64,000 nt of DNA from Ophiostoma sp. CBS 140.51. Its lineage: Eukaryota; Ascomycota; Sordariomycetes; Ophiostomatales; Ophiostomataceae. The DNA is taken from the NCBI GenBank assembly GCA_029298735.1, contig JANSLP010000059.1:1-64000 (forward strand), written 5' to 3'. Shown piece by piece: positions 59,783 through 64,000 of this stretch. Within the stretch, counting starts at the first letter, position 1. Each line of letters starts with the position of its first letter. The position numbers and the translations under genes were made by a program. Below the pieces are notes generated by a model that did no database searches, was not told the DNA's origin, and was given only the letters and a program-made list of their open reading frames with translations.

Positions 59783-62700
59783 TGTCTTTGGGGGTCAGCG
59801 ATGAACAGACGAGAGATGATGAACAAGAGGAAGAGAAGAAAAAGTCAAAGAAAGCCAAGGTAACGAAAACGAGCGTGAGAAGACTGCTGGACAGAGGAAG
59901 AGAAAGAAAACACTGGTTTTGCTTTCCCGATGACGAGGCCCCGGACAAAATACGGAAGATATCCTTATTTTCTTTTTGTCCGGTTTGCATATCTGCGTAT
60001 GCCGCTTCACCTCTGATATTTTTCTTATTCTTTTCTCCTGTTGTGCAATGCAATGCATGTGTGCTTGGCCGTTCCTCTGTCGTCTTGGCCCCAGAGCCGG
60101 AGCCAGCAGCACACTCCTTTCTGCAGGTTCCACCCTTTCATCGTTTTGTGTCGCACATTGTTGTTGTTGATTTGTTGTGACTTGGACTCCGTTCAGACGT
60201 CTTACTCCAGCCTTCGGTTTTGCCCCTCCTGTAATACACCGTCGTATGCCGGGCAATTGGCTTTCGGGGCGTAGCCCCAAAAATGCCAGGCAAGAAGAAG
60301 CATAACAGAGAGGAGAGCCAGCATGCAAGATAGGCAAACAGACTAACAACCAGACGATACCAGTGCCGCCCCGGACAGTGAGACCACCCATTCCAGAGTG
60401 GTGCGAACAACGCAAGAAGAAACAACAAAAGCCATCGGCAAACAGAACAATAGAAAGCGTCGCAAAAATAGACAAGAGAAAAACACAGGAACGATTTGTC
60501 CGTATGCAAAATTGTCGTCAAACTTACCGTGAGAGTTTTGGTGGTTGTGTTCGGTTGGGTTGCGTTCGGGGGAGGATCGTCAACAAAGGCGCGAGAAGAT
60601 GTCGTGAGAGGTGAGGAGAGAAGACGGCGGACGAGCTAAGCAAACGACGCGTTGTTTATGAAGAAGAGACGGGCTGGAGAACGAGCTGTTTTGATTTTCC
60701 TAAAAGTCGAGAAGAAAGCGGCTGGTTGAATTATTTTGGATATTAAGTTGATATTAAATGGCGAGTAAACCCGAGTAAAAAAAAGAGGACAAAGAGCGAG
60801 AGTCGAGAAAGTTAAAAAGAGGTAGCGAGTGTGGTGAATAAAAAATAAACAAACGACTGAACAACGGAAAACGAGTTTGATCAAAAGAAGCGAGTGACGA
60901 TGCGATCAAGGATATCGAATAAGGAGGGAAGAGGAAAGAAAAGAGAAGGGAAGAAGCAAGAAACCGAAAAGAGGGAAAGGGGAAGAAATTATTCGAAAAT
61001 AGAGAAAGGCGTCAAGGTGGTGCGCGCTCTCTCTCCTCCGGTGCTGGGCTCGACCTCGCTCTGCTTGCAAAAGAGCAAAAAGAGTGGAAATGAGAGACAA
61101 GGGAGAGGAGGAGTGTCCCATTCGCCAAGAGGCGACGAGAAGGAGACGAGAGCCTCCAAAGAGGAGACAAGAGGAGACTGAGGAGACAGGAAAAGAGGAG
61201 TCGCAAAGCCTCACAGCCCCGGCAAAAGGCCCGAGCTCTTCTTGTCAGTCACCTTCTCAGTCACTATCGTCCTACCTTTTCCTCTTCTCATCGTGTCTTT
61301 CCAGCGCGTTTGCCACCCTTGTCCCCCCCTTCTTCCTCCATCCTCCCATTCCCCCTTATCTATTGTTGTGCTAGAGCACGGATCACGGAGCACGGAAAGA
61401 GGGCACTGCTACGCTGTATCTGACTTGAATCTCGCCAGAGAAAGTGCCATCCGCCGGAGCACTGTTCCCTTTTCGCTTCTGCTCTTCTGCACTTCTGCCG
61501 CGTTCCTTGATTTTTGTCGTTGCGAGCGTTGTTTTTTCTCCTTTATTTTCTCCCGTTTTCTGGTTATCTATCCTTAAAGTTCCTTCGTCCTCCGTGGGTG
61601 GGCTCGTAATGGCAAGAGGGGAAGGTCACGAAGAAAAAATAGCTCGACTTCGTTCGCCACGAGGATGGGGAAAAACGAGGAGCTACGGACGAGCTATGGG
61701 GGAGCTATTCGCATGTTTTCTCGTACTCTGGGTCCGTCAGGTCCAAATGCTCCAGAAACGTTGCAAAAAAGAGCCCAAAAGGGTAGAAAAGGCCGTTCGA
61801 GTTGGGTGGAGATCTGGCCGTGGGCTCGTATGTTTCTGTTCGGTTCTGTCCAGTCCATTCAGTATTCAGCGACGGCGTGCAGATACGGCGTCGCATGGTC
61901 CTTCTTTCTTTTGTTTTCGACGATCCGGCGGCGGCAGTCTGTGCAGTGGTGTAAATGCGTGGCGGAAATGGCCACAAAAAGTTGGGGGTAAATGGGGAGG
62001 CATGGGCCCGTGAGATGTCAAGATACGAAATCCCGATACGATGCGATTCGCACGATGTGATCCACTGCCTTGCACGCAAGTCGATTGATCATGAAATACC
62101 ACCCTCCTTGTCGCCTCGTTGGCTTTCTTGCCCGTCTATTCTGCCTCTTTCTGTATTTGTGTGCATTTGTGTGCTTCGTATTCATGTTCTGCTCGTCTTG
62201 CCTGCAGCCGTTGGACATGCATATGCAAGCCCTGCCTTGATACGGCGGAGGACGGGAAAAGGGAGGAGAAAAGAAAGCAAAAGGCTAGCAAAAAGCAAGT
62301 ATTTTCAACGTCGTAAATAAGGAACCACAGCAACCGAAGAAAAGGACTGAGAAAAAATGACATGAACAGAAAGAAAAGCAGAAAAGGGGCGCCGAGGCCA
62401 AGACGCCGTGAGATGTCACAACCGCCGACCTAGACATTGATGGCTGGAAACTAGAAAGGAAGCGAGAAAAAAATCCAGGATGATGTTTGATCTCATGAAA
62501 GGAAGTACAAGAACAACGGTAGCCGAAGAGTCGAGAACTTGAGAAAAGAGACGGCGGCACACACAAAATACGAAGTTCTGTCGACATCCCTGGGCCTGGA
62601 TAGCTCCTTCCCCAGAGCTTCCCCTACCTTCCCCTGTCCTGCGTAGAATACAGCACTCAAAAAGGGCAACCGCCAACAGACGACAAAATAAGGAAAGAGC

Positions 62701-63546
62701 CAGGCACGCCGTAAAATTAAGCTAAAAATAAAGCGCTCAGAAACATGGCTTTTTGGAAAAAACCGCCAGACCGCGTCGAGACTCGAGCACTCTCAACCAG
62801 CTCTTGCCCCACAGAACCACACAATTTCAAAATAAGTCTAAACCTACTTGGGCCACTAATCTAGTGGGCACATCCTTTCTGCACATCTCTTGCCCTCCCC
62901 TGTCTCTCCCAGTGCCAAACCCGCTACAGCAGGGGCCCTGGGCTCTTTTTGGTATGCAGGACCATGTCTGGCAATCTCATCTTAATTTTCCTATCTTTCC
63001 CACACCAAAAAAGCTTCTTTCTGTCTTGTCACGTTCTTGCTCTCACGCATTACTCATTATTTACTGTCCACTGCTTTTTTTTTTTTATCTCATCACAAGG
63101 CCAAGCTTATGATATTTTCCGCTTGTTCCTGGGTCATCCTTTTCTTTTTCTTCTCTTCTGGCCAGGCCTTTTCTCTGATTGCTTTGCCCTTCCCTCTCTG
63201 TTGACCCCCCCTTTGCTAGTGTATCCAATGCACTCCGGACAGTCTTCTTCTCAGGTGGAGACATTCCTCGCTCTCAAGAGCTATTGGCTTGGCCAAACTG
63301 GTCTTGTGACTTTTCTTGGCCTGCTCACCATTTGTTGATAAAACAGCCTCTCGGCCTTTTGTTGCCATTGTCTTTTAGCTGTCGTTCTCCCTCTTTTTTT
63401 GCTTTTCGCTGTTTGTGGTGGGACCCGTTGTGGCTGTTGCCGGCGTGCATAATGCAGGAATATGCACGCTGGCCTGCATGACCGTTGTGCAGTGGCTTCG
63501 GGAGGCTCCAGGCATAAGTACTTGCTCTCCACCTCCCTAATTCTCC
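59783..63546. other. 3.8-kb intergenic stretch
   Basis: No recognisable gene. The 59783 to about 60000 portion is the upstream region of the GPI-protein gene. Purine-rich tracts at 60890-61200 and pyrimidine-rich tracts at 61240-61360 create biased open frames without domains. A GAGCAC-GGATCAC-GGAGCAC string lies near 61374-61395. The last few hundred bases before 63547 are the 3' flank of the ABC transporter. Confidence 0.55.
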
Positions 63547-64000
63547 CTAATTCTCGACTGCGACCGGATCCACCCGCTCCACCTTGCCATTGCTCATCCA
63601 GACCGTGACGTCTTGACCCGGCCGGAGTCGTTTTGTGAGTGCTGCCGGACGGTGTGTCACAACCAGTACCGTATGGCCGGCACCGTCACGGCCTTTGATA
63701 AACACCTCTTCAACGACATCGTACACAGCTGACTCTGTTTCGGCATCAAGCGATGCTGTGATCTCGTCCAGCAGGATGATGGGCATGCGCTTGCCACGGT
63801 CATGATCCGAGTATTGCCCAGAAGAAGGCGAAGACCGTATCTGCAGCTGGAGGAGGGCCCTTGTTATTGACAGGAGCTGCGCTTGTCCAGCCGACAAAAC
63901 TGGAAACGATGATAGTGCCCGGTCCCAAAGTGAGTCTGTCGAGGCATCGTCGGCCTCGTCATAGCTGCTACCGGCGAACAAGCTAAGCAGGCCTGTCTTC
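63547..64000 (-). CDS. ABC transporter, C-terminal nucleotide-binding domain (partial, runs off the window)
   Basis: The frame is open from the window edge to TAG at 63549-63547, giving about 150 C-terminal residues. It shows the ABC signature LSAGQAQLLSITRALL, Walker B IILLDE followed by the D-loop SLDAE, and the H-loop VVTHRPAAL. It then ends within about 35 residues (final ...DPVAVEN), as expected for the second NBD of a full-size exporter. The LSAGQ signature and ending suggest the ABCC (MRP-like) group common in fungal multidrug and metabolite export. That assignment is inference because the membrane domains and Walker A lie outside. An acidic, low-complexity insert (SSPSSGQYSDHDRGKR) sits between signature and Walker B. 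Confidence 0.9.
   Translation of the reverse strand, partial: KTGLLSLFAGSSYDEADDASTDSLWDRALSSFPVLSAGQAQLLSITRALLQLQIRSSPSSGQYSDHDRGKRMPIILLDEITASLDAETESAVYDVVEEVFIKGRDGAGHTVLVVTHRPAALTKRLRPGQDVTVWMSNGKVERVDPVAVEN

Overview
This window is nuclear DNA of a filamentous ascomycete (Pezizomycotina, most likely Sordariomycetes; inference). The evidence is the gene set (an SPF/OGT-type glycosyltransferase, fungal-type POL4, a GPI-anchored DUF7707-like Cys-rich protein, an MGST3-type MAPEG enzyme), short 59-190 nt GT..AG introns often preceded by CTAAC-like branch sites, GC-rich third codon positions in the genes, and monocistronic genes on both strands. There are no operons, CRISPR arrays, IS elements, rRNAs or convincing tRNAs.

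Layout. Positions 1-26641 (over 40% of the window) hold no gene I can recognise. They contain simple repeats, T/A palindromes, a G-quadruplex motif and one odd stretch open on both strands (12225-13569). From 26642 to the end the genes are: OGT-like protein with a TPR and GT41 domain (26642-32004, -); a second gene-free stretch (32005-39634); ribosomal protein uL11/RPL12 (39635-40545, -); COPII coat GAP SEC23 (41275-43953, -); MGST3-like MAPEG enzyme (45058-45779, -); family X DNA polymerase (47514-49430, -); TRA2-like RRM/glycine-rich splicing factor (50565-51953, +), divergent from the polymerase; two adjacent unrecognised small ORFs in different frames (53577-54240, -); choline/ethanolamine phosphotransferase (55161-56843, -); secreted Cys-rich GPI-anchor-type protein (59033-59782, -); and the 3' end of an ABC transporter running off the right edge (63547-64000, -).

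Most recognised genes are housekeeping: translation (RPL12), ER-to-Golgi traffic (SEC23), ER-membrane phospholipid synthesis (aminoalcohol phosphotransferase), membrane-bound peroxidase/GST (MGST3), mRNA splicing (TRA2-like), DNA end repair (Pol X) and nucleocytoplasmic O-glycosylation (OGT). They do not form a pathway cluster. Exon structures were assembled by hand from splice consensus, reading phase and remembered family conservation. They resolve into complete proteins of 1766, 165, 768, 150, 345, 452 and 205 residues, and the polymerase is one 638-residue exon. No search was run. Family names rest on motifs read in the translations.
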